From Saccharopolyspora erythraea NRRL 2338 (lineage in GTDB: Bacteria > Actinomycetota > Actinomycetes > Mycobacteriales > Pseudonocardiaceae), in contig NC_009142.1 of NCBI RefSeq assembly GCF_000062885.1, positions 5,941,584 through 6,005,583 of the forward strand: a DNA stretch of 64,000 nt, read 5' to 3'. Shown piece after piece: positions 63,894-64,000 of the stretch. The notes beneath the pieces are model-generated. The model had not been told where the DNA came from. It saw only the letters and a program-made list of their open reading frames with translations, and searched no databases. The stretch's first letter is position 1, and each line of letters begins with the position of its first letter. A program made the translations under genes and the position numbers.

Positions 63894-64000
63894 GTGTCCG
63901 AGCAGACCAGCACCGCGACCTCGGCCCCCTCGGGCACCCGGAGCAAGCGCAAGATCAGCTGGGACGTGGTCCGCGCGGGCTGCGTGATGCTGGTCATGCT
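63894..64000 (+). CDS. Probable membrane acyltransferase (acyltransferase 3 family), 3' partial
   Basis: Only 35 residues are visible before the window ends. A polar Ser/Thr-rich start (VSEQTSTATSAPSGTRSKRK) leads into ISWDVVRAGCVMLVML, which resembles the first membrane helix of acyltransferase 3 proteins, where W-D-x-x-R-A precedes the catalytic-type YH. The assignment rests on this short match. Confidence 0.45.
   Translation, partial: MSEQTSTATSAPSGTRSKRKISWDVVRAGCVMLVM

Overview
The window reads as chromosomal DNA of a high-GC actinomycete, most likely of the Pseudonocardiaceae / Saccharopolyspora type (inference; no search was possible). Grounds: GC-rich third codon positions throughout, frequent GTG and TTG starts, and actinobacterial families such as a mycothiol-dependent maleylpyruvate isomerase-like protein, a BTAD/SARP-type 1057-aa regulator, an SAV2177-like (DUF574) methyltransferase, a DUF2339 membrane protein and EspC/WXG-type secretion genes. 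At least nine genes have a TANNNT hexamer only 6-7 nt before the start codon, the leaderless layout typical of actinobacteria.

Layout. 1-5 kb: end of a large membrane NTPase fused to a substrate-binding domain; a TetR regulator divergent from a serine hydrolase, with three matching operator-like repeats between them. 5-11 kb: uvrA, a DinB-like mycothiol enzyme, a metallo-beta-lactamase-fold hydrolase and an NTF2-like protein. 10.9-14.1 kb: a candidate type VII secretion cassette (EspC-like protein, WXG protein with a lytic transglycosylase domain, small membrane protein) with a complete IS630-family element just upstream. 14-20.7 kb: LacI regulator, membrane gluzincin, SDR, C45 acyltransferase, a short gene graveyard, a cation/proton antiporter and an M15 peptidase lipoprotein. 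20.7-31 kb: PucR regulator divergent from a secreted beta-propeller, a proline-rich YggT-like membrane protein, PhzF with a divergent LysR, DUF2339, a truncated methyltransferase, a PRC-barrel protein and an MscS channel. 31-47.5 kb: BTAD regulator, imine reductase-like enzyme with a TetR remnant upstream, GNAT, acyl-CoA synthetase, GH25 muramidase, tex, PAP2, dienelactone hydrolase, secreted EEP nuclease/phosphatase and MerR.

47.6-54.4 kb is a coherent pathway: glutamine synthetase-like ligase, gamma-glutamyl amide hydrolase, aldehyde dehydrogenase, SDR and GntR regulator on one strand, and an ethanolamine-type permease divergent from them. Together they fit ethanolamine (or a related amine) catabolism through gamma-glutamylated intermediates. 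55.5-61.1 kb is a tripartite tricarboxylate transporter (tctC-tctB-tctA) divergent from a CitA/CitB-type two-component pair, the usual sensor-transporter arrangement. The right end holds a small secreted Cys/His/Lys-rich protein, an Fe/Mn superoxide dismutase, a DUF574 methyltransferase and the start of a probable membrane acyltransferase.

Two features stand out. First, many unrelated genes carry short tandem repeats starting at or just after their stop codon, and several repeat units contain the stop codon itself. The clearest is seven 29-bp units at 54422-54624, between the permease stop and its terminator. Second, the type VII cassette looks like a secreted peptidoglycan-cleaving effector with a companion and a possible immunity protein.
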